The translations under genes and the position numbers were made by a program. From NCBI RefSeq assembly GCF_001571045.1, contig NZ_BCSV01000004.1, positions 248,001 through 312,000 of the forward strand: 64,000 nt of DNA. Direction: 5' to 3'. Source of the stretch: Curtobacterium ammoniigenes NBRC 101786 (GTDB lineage: Bacteria; Actinomycetota; Actinomycetes; Actinomycetales; Microbacteriaceae). The notes under the pieces are model-generated. The model was not told where the DNA came from. It ran no database searches and saw only the letters and a program-made list of their open reading frames with translations. The number at the start of each line of letters is the position of its first letter. Position 1 is the stretch's first letter. Positions 52,872-60,227 of this stretch are shown in pieces.

Positions 52872-53240
52872 TCAGCCCTGGTCGTGCACCGTGATGCGAT
52901 ACCCATCGGGGTCCTCGAATGTGAACGTGCGACCGAACGGCCCGTCGATCGGTTCGGAGAGAATTGTGTGACCCGCAGACACGAGCGCGTCATGGATCGA
53001 CTGCACATCAGAGGCCTTGAGCCAGATCGCCACCCCGAGGCCCGGCATCGGGATGGCATCGAGGTCGGTACCCGGGACGATCTCCCGCACCGCAAACGCA
53101 ACGGGTTCGGTGTTGAACACGACCGCGTGCGGCGGCCCAGCGGGTGAGCGACGAAGACCGAGGAACGTTTCGTAGAAGTCCCGTGCACGGTCGAGATCGC
53201 GAACCTGGAGCGAGATGAAGTCTGGGCCGATGACGGGCAT
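52872..53240 (-). CDS. VOC-superfamily (glyoxalase-like) protein
   Basis: A 122-aa protein: ISLQVRDLDRARDFYETFLG opens the fold, GLGVAIWLKASDVQSIHDAL the second half and FTFEDPDGYRITVHDQG closes it with the Glu-Asp-Pro-x-Gly metal-site strand. GGAGG lies 8 nt before the ATG at 53240. It is divergent from a MarR gene and the two share twin palindromes, so it is almost certainly MarR-controlled, perhaps in detoxification of the MarR ligand. Confidence 0.88.
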   Translation of the reverse strand: MPVIGPDFISLQVRDLDRARDFYETFLGLRRSPAGPPHAVVFNTEPVAFAVREIVPGTDLDAIPMPGLGVAIWLKASDVQSIHDALVSAGHTILSEPIDGPFGRTFTFEDPDGYRITVHDQG

Positions 53241-53261
53241 GGGATAAACCTCCAACTTTGA

Positions 53262-53306
53262 GTGTCAGTTATCTGACACGCGGAGTGTATGTCAGGATTC
53301 TGACAT
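53262..53306. promoter_or_regulatory. twin MarR operators
   Basis: GTGTCAG-N4-CTGACAC (53262-53279) and ATGTCAG-N4-CTGACAT (53289-53306) are two perfect palindromes with the same core, centres 27 bp apart, in the VOC/marR gap. The second includes the first two bases of the marR ATG (53305), so bound repressor would cover the start codon region of its own gene. Confidence 0.88.
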
Positions 53307-53787
53307 GGCGCAAGATGATAACGAGGGAGTGGATCTCCCGACGTCGATCGGGTACCTCCTGAAAGAAGCAGCGACGGCGCTCCGCACTGCGATGGAAGAG
53401 GTGCTTCGTCCGCTCGACATGACCGTGACCCACTACTCGTGCCTCGAACTCCTGGCGCAGCGACCAGGGATGTCCAATTCAGAACTCGCGCGCGGCGCCT
53501 TTGTGACGCGGCAAACCATGAACGTGTTGTTGCAAGCACTCGAACGCGGCGGTTTCGTCTCGCGAGCTGACACCCCGTCGACCGGTCGCATCCTTCCGAC
53601 GGAACTCACCGGCCTTGGTCGCGAGCAGTTGCGACGGGCCTCCGCCCGAGTGAGGAGCGTGGAGCAGACAATGCTGTGCGCACTGAGCGCGACCGATCAG
53701 GACGCCGCACGCCGACTCCTGCGCGAGATGGTTCAGTCACTTCAGCGAGATGGCGAGCACTGCGCACAGGATCTCGACTCGGCGTGA
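53305..53787 (+). CDS. MarR-family repressor
   Basis: A 160-aa winged-helix regulator. LEEVLRPLDMTVTHYSCLEL-type sequence (about 28-50) is the dimer/ligand helix, SNSELARGAFVTRQTMNVLL (about 59-78) the recognition helix and ADTPSTGRILPTELTG the wing. It likely represses itself and the divergent VOC gene through the twin palindromes. The ATG lies inside operator two with no ribosome site, so the transcript is probably leaderless or nearly so. A hairpin follows. Confidence 0.92.
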   Translation: MAQDDNEGVDLPTSIGYLLKEAATALRTAMEEVLRPLDMTVTHYSCLELLAQRPGMSNSELARGAFVTRQTMNVLLQALERGGFVSRADTPSTGRILPTELTGLGREQLRRASARVRSVEQTMLCALSATDQDAARRLLREMVQSLQRDGEHCAQDLDSA

Positions 53788-53800
53788 CACGTCGCCGCTC

Positions 53801-53820
53801 ACCGGAGGCACACCTCCGGT
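53801..53820. terminator. marR terminator hairpin
   Basis: ACCGGAGG (53801-53808), CACA, CCTCCGGT (53813-53820): perfect 8-bp stem with a 4-nt loop 14 nt after the marR stop. Confidence 0.75.
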
Positions 53821-53839
53821 GCGCGAAGATGGTCAGGTG

Positions 53840-54043
53840 ATGGAGCAACCGCGCTGGCGAAAGATGTGGTCGACGATCCAGGTCGGGCTGCTGTCTGCTG
53901 CGGTGATTGCGAGCATCGTCGTGCTCACGGTCGGTGACCCAACGCTTCGACCGGTGTGCGGCGTCGCGCTGGTCTTCTTCGGGATCGCGTTGCTCGGGCA
54001 TGTGACGTACCTGGTCATCACGGCGCGTGCGGAGCGACGCTAG
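53840..54043 (+). CDS. small two-helix membrane protein
   Basis: A 67-aa protein, MEQPRWRKMWSTIQ then two hydrophobic helices (about residues 13-32 and 38-60) and a basic tail ITARAERR. No family recognised. GAAGAT (53825-53830) ends exactly 6 nt before a GTG at 53837 that directly precedes the ATG, so translation may begin at either codon on a leaderless message. Confidence 0.6.
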   Translation: MEQPRWRKMWSTIQVGLLSAAVIASIVVLTVGDPTLRPVCGVALVFFGIALLGHVTYLVITARAERR

Positions 54044-54056
54044 TTCGCGGTCTCGG

Positions 54057-54674
54057 TCATGAATGCGGAAGCGCCGCAACGGAAATGACATCCGCCATCG
54101 TCGAGGTGACGTATTCGAGCGCCATGCGGTGTCGGTCCGGGGAGTGATCCGCGGTCGCGTCCGCGAGAACGAAGGCCTGCACATCGTTTGCGAGCGCGTC
54201 GAACGCGGTCGCGACGATCCCCGCGGAGGCGAACACGCCAGCGATCAGCAGCTGGTTCCGTTCGGTACGTCGAAGTTCGATAGCGAGGTCGGTGCCGGCA
54301 AACGCGCTGTAGGAGCGCTTGAGTACCCACCGCGCTTCAACGATGCCGATCAGTGACGCATCGGCCGCTTCGCCTGCGGTCGGCCCAAGACCCCAGAGCT
54401 CTCCCCCGAGGCCACGCTCGCTGAGAGTGCGCGCAGCCCTCGGGGCGGAGCAGAGAACGGGCACATCGAGCGCTTGCGCCCATGCAATGGCGGTGTGGAC
54501 CTGGGTCAGGACTGACGCACGGACATTCGGAGCAAGCGTGTCGACGTAGTACGGCAGAAGATCATGAACCAGAAGAGCGCATCGCGCGGGTTGCAGCGTC
54601 CAGCCGCGGCCCACAATTCCGCCGCCGATCGACTCGAGTGCATAGTCGGTGGCTGTCGAATCGAAGGTCGTCAT
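54057..54674 (-). CDS. isochorismatase-family hydrolase lacking the nucleophilic Cys
   Basis: A 205-aa alpha/beta protein. CALLVHDLLPYYVD (about 32-45) has the catalytic Asp, VLKRSYSAFAGTDL (about 117) the Lys, and GVFASAGIVATAFDALANDV (about 145) is where Cys hydrolases carry Cys; here it is replaced, as in EntB/DhbB/PhzD isochorismatases (GVYAHIG). VLADATADHS also matches that group. It may therefore hydrolyse an enol-ether such as isochorismate; no siderophore or phenazine genes are nearby. Confidence 0.82.
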   Translation of the reverse strand: MTTFDSTATDYALESIGGGIVGRGWTLQPARCALLVHDLLPYYVDTLAPNVRASVLTQVHTAIAWAQALDVPVLCSAPRAARTLSERGLGGELWGLGPTAGEAADASLIGIVEARWVLKRSYSAFAGTDLAIELRRTERNQLLIAGVFASAGIVATAFDALANDVQAFVLADATADHSPDRHRMALEYVTSTMADVISVAALPHS

Positions 54675-54738
54675 GCTTCATCCTGGCAGGTTGGCTACGG
54701 CGCATCGTTCTCACGCTGGCGCTCGATAGATTCGAGGC

Positions 54739-55620
54739 ATGTTCTCCGGCCTGAGCGCGTTCCCGCTCACCCCGTTCCGCGACAGCCGCGTCGACTTCAG
54801 CGCATTCGGCGACATCGTCGATCGAGCTGCGGGAGCGGGCGTTGACTCGATCGGCGCGCTCGGGTCGACAGGGTCGTATCCCTACCTCACCGTGGACGAG
54901 CGGCGCCACGCGGCGTCCGTTGCCGTCGCCGCGGCGAACGGTGTCCCCGTCATAGTCGGCGTCGGCGCGTTGACGCTGCGCGATGTCCTCGCCAATGTCG
55001 AACATGCGCAGAATGCGGGCGCGTCGGCGGTGCTGCTCTCTGTGGTGACCTACCAGCCGCTCACCGACTCCGAGGTCATCGCGTTCATCGCCGATGTCGC
55101 TCGGGAGGCCTCCATCCCGGTCTGCCTGTACGACAACCCGCGCACGACACACGTCCACTTCACCGATTCGATGTACGCCGAGGTGGCAGCGATCCCCGGC
55201 ATTCAGTCGATCAAGCTTCCGGGCGCCCCCGGCGATGCCTTCGCGGAGCGCCTCCGATCGCTGCGCGCCCTTGTCCCCGACACGGTGACCCTGGGCGTGA
55301 GCGGCGACGCGTTCGGGGCCGACGCGCTGCTGAACGGCGCGGATGTCTGGTACTCCGCGCTCGCGGGGACGCTGCCCGACGAACTCGTGGCGCTCGCCCG
55401 CGCCGCGCAATCCGGCGATCGCGACCGAACAGCCGCCCTCAACACCGCCCTCGAGCCGATTTGGACGCTGTTCGCCGACCACGGCAGCTATCGCGTCATC
55501 GCGCACATCGCGAGGCTCCTCGGTCTCACGGACGAGATCTCCCTTCCTCGTCCGGTCCTCCCCCTGCGCGACGACATCGTGGCCGCAATCGACGCCGCGA
55601 TTCCCGATGCGGCGCGATGA
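54739..55620 (+). CDS. dihydrodipicolinate synthase/N-acetylneuraminate lyase-family aldolase
   Basis: A 293-aa TIM-barrel class I aldolase. ALGSTGSYPYLTVDERR (about 39-55) is the pyruvate-carboxylate loop, CLYDNPRTTH has the catalytic Tyr and IQSIKLPGAPGDA the Schiff-base Lys. It differs from canonical DapA (GTTGE replaced by GSTGS), so the substrate is probably not aspartate semialdehyde. TAGATT (54727-54732) ends 6 nt before the ATG. Its TGA overlaps the methyltransferase ATG. Confidence 0.87.
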   Translation: MFSGLSAFPLTPFRDSRVDFSAFGDIVDRAAGAGVDSIGALGSTGSYPYLTVDERRHAASVAVAAANGVPVIVGVGALTLRDVLANVEHAQNAGASAVLLSVVTYQPLTDSEVIAFIADVAREASIPVCLYDNPRTTHVHFTDSMYAEVAAIPGIQSIKLPGAPGDAFAERLRSLRALVPDTVTLGVSGDAFGADALLNGADVWYSALAGTLPDELVALARAAQSGDRDRTAALNTALEPIWTLFADHGSYRVIAHIARLLGLTDEISLPRPVLPLRDDIVAAIDAAIPDAAR

Positions 55621-56267
55621 ACGCCGTACAGTCCGAGGCTTGCGTGCGAGGTGCGTACGACGCTGTGGCCGACACGTATGCAGACCACTTTCGGGGCACG
55701 GAGCCGGAACTGCCGATCGATATCGCGATGATCGCCTCGTTCGCGTCGCTCGTCCCTGTCCCGAAGCGCACCATCGACGCCGGGTGCGGCGCGGGTCGAA
55801 TGCTCCCAGTCTTGGCCCGTCTTGGGTGCGACGTCGAGGGCTTCGATCTCTCTCCGGAAATGGTCCGGCGCGCGCGGCGCGACCATCCCGAGTTCCCTAC
55901 CCGCGTCGGCTCTATCACGGCGTTTCCGAACGAGGACGCTTCGGTCGATGGGGTCTTCTGCTGGTACTCGACGATCCATACGCCGGACGCTGAACTCGCC
56001 ACCGCGTTCCGTGAGGCGCACCGCGTCCTAGCGCCCAACGGCGTCCTGCTCATCGCGCTGCAGACGGGGACAGGAGTTGTCGACGTGTCCTCGAGCTACA
56101 AGCGTTTCGGGCACCAGATCGAGCTGCATCGATACAAGCGCAGTCCTGCGTTCATGGGCGACGTGCTGGTCACAGCGGGCTTCGCGTTGGAAAGCGAGTT
56201 CAGCAGACGCGCCGCCGAGCACGAACGAGACGGCCAGGCCATCCTCATCGCGCGGCGAGCGTCGTGA
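55617..56267 (+). CDS. class I SAM-dependent methyltransferase
   Basis: A 216-aa enzyme. RTIDAGCGAGRMLPVLARLG (about 51-70) is SAM motif I, VEGFDLSPEMVRRARR motif II, FPNEDASVDGVFCWYSTIH the post-II region and EAHRVLAPNGVLLIALQTG motif III. Substrate unknown. ATGA overlap with the aldolase gene upstream suggests one transcript. Confidence 0.88.
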   Translation: MNAVQSEACVRGAYDAVADTYADHFRGTEPELPIDIAMIASFASLVPVPKRTIDAGCGAGRMLPVLARLGCDVEGFDLSPEMVRRARRDHPEFPTRVGSITAFPNEDASVDGVFCWYSTIHTPDAELATAFREAHRVLAPNGVLLIALQTGTGVVDVSSSYKRFGHQIELHRYKRSPAFMGDVLVTAGFALESEFSRRAAEHERDGQAILIARRAS

Positions 56268-56303
56268 CGAACCCGTGAAGACGATGCAGATACGCTCCCA
56301 CGC

Positions 56304-56867
56304 GTGTTGAACGCGTCGGCCCACCTCGATCCCCCTCCACGACGACTCCTTGTCGGAGGACCATCCGGCGTTGGCAAGACAACATTCGCACGCCGCGTGG
56401 CGGCTGCGACCGGATTGCCACACACGGAGATCGACGCGCTCTTTCACGGTCCCGGTTGGACGGTGTTGCCGAACTTCGAGGAGTCCGTGATCAGGTTCAC
56501 CGATGCTGCCGGCTGGGTGACCGAGTGGCAGTACACGCGGCAGCTCGGCGATCTTCTGCCGAGCCGAGCGGACACCCTCGTCTGGCTCGACTACCCCGCC
56601 CGCGTGCACATGTACCGGCTGATCATGCGAACCCTTCGTCGGCGCGTTCGCCATGTCGAACTCTGGAACGGCAACATCGAGCCCCCACTCCGCACCATCC
56701 TGTGGGATCCCGAGCACATCATCCGGTGGGGGTGGCGCGGTCGCCGGAAGCTGCGGGAGCGCGTCATTGCGGCTGAGCACGATCATCCCCACCTCCGCGT
56801 CATCCGGATCGGATCCCAGCGCGATGCAGATCGCTTTCTGAAAACGCTCTCTCCGATCCGGCCATAG
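56304..56867 (+). CDS. AAA/P-loop kinase-like protein (FlaR/topology-modulation type)
   Basis: A 187-aa P-loop protein. LLVGGPSGVGKTTFARRVAA (about 14-33) is Walker A, then LPHTEIDALFHGPGWTVLPN and DTLVWLDYPARVHMYRLIMR, a pattern of the adenylate-kinase-related proteins annotated as topology modulators. Probable small-molecule kinase of unknown substrate. GTG start; TACGCT (56291-56296) ends 7 nt upstream. TTG at 56307 is the other choice. Confidence 0.8.
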   Translation: MLNASAHLDPPPRRLLVGGPSGVGKTTFARRVAAATGLPHTEIDALFHGPGWTVLPNFEESVIRFTDAAGWVTEWQYTRQLGDLLPSRADTLVWLDYPARVHMYRLIMRTLRRRVRHVELWNGNIEPPLRTILWDPEHIIRWGWRGRRKLRERVIAAEHDHPHLRVIRIGSQRDADRFLKTLSPIRP

Positions 56868-56875
56868 TGGACGGT

Positions 56876-57703
56876 ATGTCCACTTGGTTGATCACGGGAT
56901 GCTCCACGGGCCTTGGCCGAGCATTCGCCGAAACCGCGCTCGAGCGCGGGCACAACGTCGTCGTCACCGCTCGGGACATCGGTTCCGTTCGGGACATCGC
57001 TGACGCATATCCCGAGCGCGCGCTCCCGCTCGCACTCGATGTCACCCGCGATGCGGATGTGTCAGCAGCGGTGCGCGCTGCAACCGAGCGGTTCGGCGGC
57101 GTCGATGTACTCGTCAACAATGCCGGTTACGGCTATCGCGCAGCCGTCGAGGAGGGCGAGGACGATGCCGTCCGGACGCTCTTCGAGACGCACGTCTTCG
57201 GGCCGATCCGGCTGATCAAGGCGGTGCTTCCTGGCATGCGTGGACGGGCCTCCGGAACGATCGTGAACGTGTCCTCGATCGGCGCGCGAATCTCTCCAGA
57301 GGGGTCCGGCTATTACGCAGCGGTGAAGGCCGCGCTGGAGGCGCTGACGCTCTCGCTCCGGAAAGAGATCCTGCCGCTCGGCCTCCGCGCGATCAGTGTC
57401 GAGCCCGGCGGATTCCGAACGGACTTCGCCGGCCGCTCACTGACGCAATCCGCGAAACCGATCGCTGCGTATGCGGCGACGGCGGGCCTCCGAAGGATCG
57501 AGGCGGGCACCGGGCACGGCACACAGCCGGGCGACCCCGTCAAGGCGGCAAGCGCCCTTGTCGATGTCGTCGACCGAGGCGACGGCCCCTTCATGCTCGT
57601 GCTCGGCAGTGACGCGGTGGACAGCTTCCGCACGGCGATTCGCGCACTCGGCGACGACATCGACGCGTGGGAGGAGATCAGCCGCTCCACCGACGTCGAC
57701 TGA
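56876..57703 (+). CDS. short-chain dehydrogenase/reductase
   Basis: A 275-aa Rossmann oxidoreductase. LITGCSTGLGRAFAETALER (about 5-24) binds NAD(P), LVNNAGYGYRAAVEE is the NNAG motif, IVNVSSIGARISPEGSGYYA has the catalytic Ser and Tyr with AAVKAALEAL giving the Lys (YxxxK). ATG at 56876 chosen because the product starts directly at the Rossmann strand; a GTG at 56867 overlaps the preceding stop. Substrate unknown. Confidence 0.9.
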   Translation: MSTWLITGCSTGLGRAFAETALERGHNVVVTARDIGSVRDIADAYPERALPLALDVTRDADVSAAVRAATERFGGVDVLVNNAGYGYRAAVEEGEDDAVRTLFETHVFGPIRLIKAVLPGMRGRASGTIVNVSSIGARISPEGSGYYAAVKAALEALTLSLRKEILPLGLRAISVEPGGFRTDFAGRSLTQSAKPIAAYAATAGLRRIEAGTGHGTQPGDPVKAASALVDVVDRGDGPFMLVLGSDAVDSFRTAIRALGDDIDAWEEISRSTDVD

Positions 57704-57770
57704 GCCGAAGGGGGCACCGCGCCGGTCCGGAGCGCGCCGTTGGCCCGCGCACGCGTGCGACGATGGGCAG

Positions 57771-58565
57771 GTGAACGCGACCGATTCGCCTGCCGCAGCT
57801 GCGCCTCCCGTCCTGCTGGTCGTGGACGTCACGGACTCCGGCCGGGACGACGACACCTTCGACCAGGAGGCCCGTGCCCTCACCGCGCGGATCCTCGCGG
57901 CCGCAACCGACGCGGGGTTCCGGACGGAACGGGTCGCCGCGGAGCAGGTGGGCGACGCTGGGCTCGCAGAGCGGCTTGCGCGGGCGGACGCTCTCCTCGT
58001 CACCGGGGGTGAGGATGTCGACCCGACCCTGTACGGCGGGGATCCGACGGAGCAGCACCTCGGGCAGACGTTTCCGACTGCCGACCGTGCTCAGATCACG
58101 GCCGTTCAGCATGCGGTCGAAGCCCTCGTGCCCGTGATCGGTATCTGCCGCGGCATGCAACTCGTGAACGTCGCGCTCGGGGGCACCCTGGTGCAGCATC
58201 TCACCGTTCCGGGACACGTGAACCACGACGATCCGGCGAACAGCATGGTCGATCACGCCGTCACGCTCGACCCGGACAGCGTGCTCGCTCAGCGCACCGG
58301 GTCGACAACGCTCACCGTACGGAGCTCACACCATCAGGCCGTGCGCGAGCCGGGAGCCGGCCTCCGGGTCGTGGCGCGCGCTGACGACGGAACCATCGAA
58401 GCGGTCGAGCACGAGTCCGCACCCGTGTGGTGCGTGCAATGGCACCCTGAAGACGAGGGCTCGCGCGGCACCGTGCTGGCCGACCTCCTCCGGCAGGCCG
58501 CGATCAGCGCGCGATCTCGCCGAGCAATTCCAGGTACTGGGGTCGGCACTTCATCGCATGGATGA
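57771..58565 (+). CDS. class I glutamine amidotransferase-like gamma-glutamyl hydrolase (peptidase C26, PuuD-like)
   Basis: A 264-aa hydrolase. LLVTGGEDVDPTLYGGDP (about 74), VIGICRGMQLVNVALGG with nucleophile Cys (about 126) and VWCVQWHPEDEG with His-Glu (about 222) define the C26 gamma-glutamyl-GABA hydrolase family, used in polyamine or gamma-glutamyl compound turnover. GACGAT (57759-57764) ends 6 nt before the GTG. The last 20 residues, ISARSRRAIPGTGVGTSSHG, read antisense through the toxin gene; the tail was probably changed when the toxin-antitoxin cassette arrived. Confidence 0.87.
   Translation: MNATDSPAAAAPPVLLVVDVTDSGRDDDTFDQEARALTARILAAATDAGFRTERVAAEQVGDAGLAERLARADALLVTGGEDVDPTLYGGDPTEQHLGQTFPTADRAQITAVQHAVEALVPVIGICRGMQLVNVALGGTLVQHLTVPGHVNHDDPANSMVDHAVTLDPDSVLAQRTGSTTLTVRSSHHQAVREPGAGLRVVARADDGTIEAVEHESAPVWCVQWHPEDEGSRGTVLADLLRQAAISARSRRAIPGTGVGTSSHG
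58504..58526. repeat. left copy of a 23-bp direct repeat bounding the toxin-antitoxin cassette
   Basis: TCAGCGCGCGATCTCGCCGA plus GCA, identical to 59049-59071. On the minus strand it encodes the toxin's last residues LGEIAR and stop. Confidence 0.95.
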
Positions 58566-58755
58566 GTTCCTCAGTTCCGTCATCCCACAGGAGGATGACG
58601 AGCTCGAGCAGCCTTCCCTTTGTGTCAAAGCCGAGACGCAAGAAGCGCCTCGGGTCTTCGTCGTCAAGCGGGACCGAGACGAGAGGCCAGCTTGCGGCCT
58701 CCGCTCCATCAAGAGCGCTGATCCTGTGCTTCTGAGCGGACCGTCGAACAATCAC
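58504..58755 (-). CDS. type II toxin (partner of the RHH antitoxin)
   Basis: An 83-aa protein, MIVRRSAQKHRISALDGAEA then LDDEDPRRFLRLGFDTKGRL and IHAMKCRPQYLELLGEIAR. It fits the small actinobacterial toxin group (BrnT/HigB-like in size) encoded directly after a CopG-type antitoxin. Relatives usually end near RPQYLELL; the extra GEIAR and stop are supplied by the 23-bp direct repeat. GTG start overlaps the antitoxin stop (GTGA). Its last 62 bp overlap the end of the C26 hydrolase gene in antisense. Confidence 0.78.
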   Translation of the reverse strand: MIVRRSAQKHRISALDGAEAASWPLVSVPLDDEDPRRFLRLGFDTKGRLLELVILLWDDGTEELIHAMKCRPQYLELLGEIAR

Positions 58756-59012
58756 GCAGCGTGGGACCAGTCGGCGAGCGCTCGTCGAATGGCCTCCGAG
58801 CGGTTGAGGTGCTCTCGGTTCGCACGGGCCATCACGGCGGCTAGCTCATCGACCGTCAACCGCACGGGAACGACCTGCGATGGTCGAGCACCCCGGGCCG
58901 GTCGTCCGAGCCGGTTTCTGAGCGCAGCGACGTCGTAGCCTGCCTCTGCTTCATCGACCCACCGATCGACCTGGGATTCCGGAACTTCCTGTCCGTGAAC
59001 GCGGCGATTCAT
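58752..59012 (-). CDS. ribbon-helix-helix (CopG-type) antitoxin
   Basis: An 86-aa protein. PSQVVPVRLTVDELAAVMAR then EHLNRSEAIRRALADW (about residues 46-82) is a ribbon-helix-helix DNA-binding fold at the C-terminus; the N-terminal part (VDRWVDEAEAGYDVAALRNR) likely wraps the toxin. It would repress the pair's own promoter. TACACT (59024-59019, minus strand) ends 6 nt before the ATG. Translationally coupled to the toxin. Confidence 0.82.
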   Translation of the reverse strand: MNRRVHGQEVPESQVDRWVDEAEAGYDVAALRNRLGRPARGARPSQVVPVRLTVDELAAVMARANREHLNRSEAIRRALADWSHAA

Positions 59013-59048
59013 GTGTTCAGTGTAATACGAAACGAGCGAACCGCACCC

Positions 59049-59071
59049 TCAGCGCGCGATCTCGCCGAGCA
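59049..59071. repeat. right copy of the 23-bp direct repeat
   Basis: Identical to 58504-58526. On the minus strand it encodes LGEIAR and the stop of the unrelated 147-aa gene. Bases just outside the repeat differ at both ends. Confidence 0.95.
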
Positions 59072-59492
59072 CCTGCGCCCATGCGCCGGTCAGCGTCAGA
59101 AAGTCTTCCTCACTGATGAGGTCCTGAACACCGACGGCGAGCACTGCGGCGCGCACCGCTTCCTCAGCGCCGTCCTTCGCAAGCTCGTCGTCGTGGAGAT
59201 GGCGAATGTCGCGCTTCGCTGCGCGGCCGGCGTCCTGGGCAGCCTCGATCTCGTCGACGCGGCCTGCGTTCCCTGCCGCGTCGAGCGCGTTCTGCCAGGC
59301 GGCGAGAAGCTGCTCGTTCGTCACCTCGGGAATCGTTGCACCCCCATTGATCCCGAGCGCGAAGTCGGGCTGCGAGAACACGATCTCCTCATCGGCCTTC
59401 CACAGTCGGCCGAGCGCCTCCACCTCGTCGGCGGTGAGCGTGCCGGCGCGGTCGATCATCGCTTGGAGGTGCTCCGGATAGGCCTTCGACAT
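59049..59492 (-). CDS. helical protein of unknown function
   Basis: A 147-aa acidic helical protein: MSKAYPEHLQAMIDRAGTLT, then EVEALGRLWKADEEIVFSQP, AAWQNALDAAGNAGRVDEIE and a tail ending AQVLGEIAR. No family recognised; it resembles actinobacterial proteins of similar length annotated only as hypothetical. GGGAAGGAA lies 4-5 nt before the ATG at 59492, deciding the start. Upstream and co-directional with the antitoxin, 36 bp away. Confidence 0.7.
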   Translation of the reverse strand: MSKAYPEHLQAMIDRAGTLTADEVEALGRLWKADEEIVFSQPDFALGINGGATIPEVTNEQLLAAWQNALDAAGNAGRVDEIEAAQDAGRAAKRDIRHLHDDELAKDGAEEAVRAAVLAVGVQDLISEEDFLTLTGAWAQVLGEIAR

Positions 59493-59544
59493 CGTGTTCC
59501 TTCCCCGTCGCTGCCGGTGCTGCGATCGAGACCCATCCTGGCAT

Positions 59545-60138
59545 TCACTGCCGTGGGGCGGCGATGCGGCGGGCCGCTTCGACCACAAACGCGCGGCGGT
59601 GCGCGCGCTCGTCGAGATCGTCGGACGTCGCACCGGTGATCATCGACGCAAGCTGCGGCACGGTCTGCCACCAGGCTGCGAGGGCGATGAGCGCAAAGAC
59701 AAGGTGACCGGGATCGACCGCCGGGTCGAGGACTCCCCCGCGCTGAGCGTCGGCGAACCGAGCGACTTTCTCCCGGTAATGCTCGAGGCGCGCTGCAGCG
59801 TCGGCCGGCGGCCCATCCTGGAGCCCCTCCCACTGCAATAGTCGCCCGAGTTCCGGATGCGTGGCGTGGTAGTCGAAGGTGGCGCCGGCGAACTCGCCGA
59901 TGTCGTCAAGTCCTGCACCGGTCAGTTCGACGGCCGTTGCCATGCGGTCGAGTTCCGACGACAGCACGAGATCCCACAGCTTCCGCTTATCGCCGAAGTA
60001 GCTGTAGATGCGCTCCTTGTTCACCCCTGCACGCTCCGCGATCGCCGACACCGTCGTCCCGTCGAAGCCGCGGGCAGCGAACTCCGCGAGCGCAGCGTCG
60101 CGCAGACGGCGACGTGTTCCCTCGGTGTCCCAAGCCAT
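59545..60138 (-). CDS. TetR-family regulator of the divergent SDR gene
   Basis: A 197-aa repressor. LAEFAARGFDGTTVSAIAER then AGVNKERIYSYFGDKRKLWD (about 17-57) is the TetR helix-turn-helix; the C-terminal part resembles the TetR_C actinobacterial ligand domain (FALIALAAWWQTVPQLASMI). TAGCCT (60150-60145, minus strand) ends 6 nt before the ATG. It shares two CCAAC-N6-GTTGG operators with the divergent SDR gene. Confidence 0.92.
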   Translation of the reverse strand: MAWDTEGTRRRLRDAALAEFAARGFDGTTVSAIAERAGVNKERIYSYFGDKRKLWDLVLSSELDRMATAVELTGAGLDDIGEFAGATFDYHATHPELGRLLQWEGLQDGPPADAAARLEHYREKVARFADAQRGGVLDPAVDPGHLVFALIALAAWWQTVPQLASMITGATSDDLDERAHRRAFVVEAARRIAAPRQ

Positions 60139-60144
60139 GCCGGG

Positions 60145-60209
60145 AGGCTACCAACAGTTCGGTTGGTCTCCTGCCTTCCCAGCGCTACAATTCCAACCAC
60201 GACGTTGGA
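60145..60209. promoter_or_regulatory. twin TetR operators over the tetR/SDR promoters
   Basis: ACCAAC-N6-GTTGGT (60150-60167) and TCCAAC-N6-GTTGGA (60192-60209) are two palindromes of one family. TTGGTC (60163-60168), 17 bp, TACAAT (60186-60191) is the SDR promoter; operator one covers its -35 and touches the tetR -10, and operator two covers the start site. Confidence 0.87.
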
Positions 60210-60227
60210 GTTGGAGAAGGAGACACT

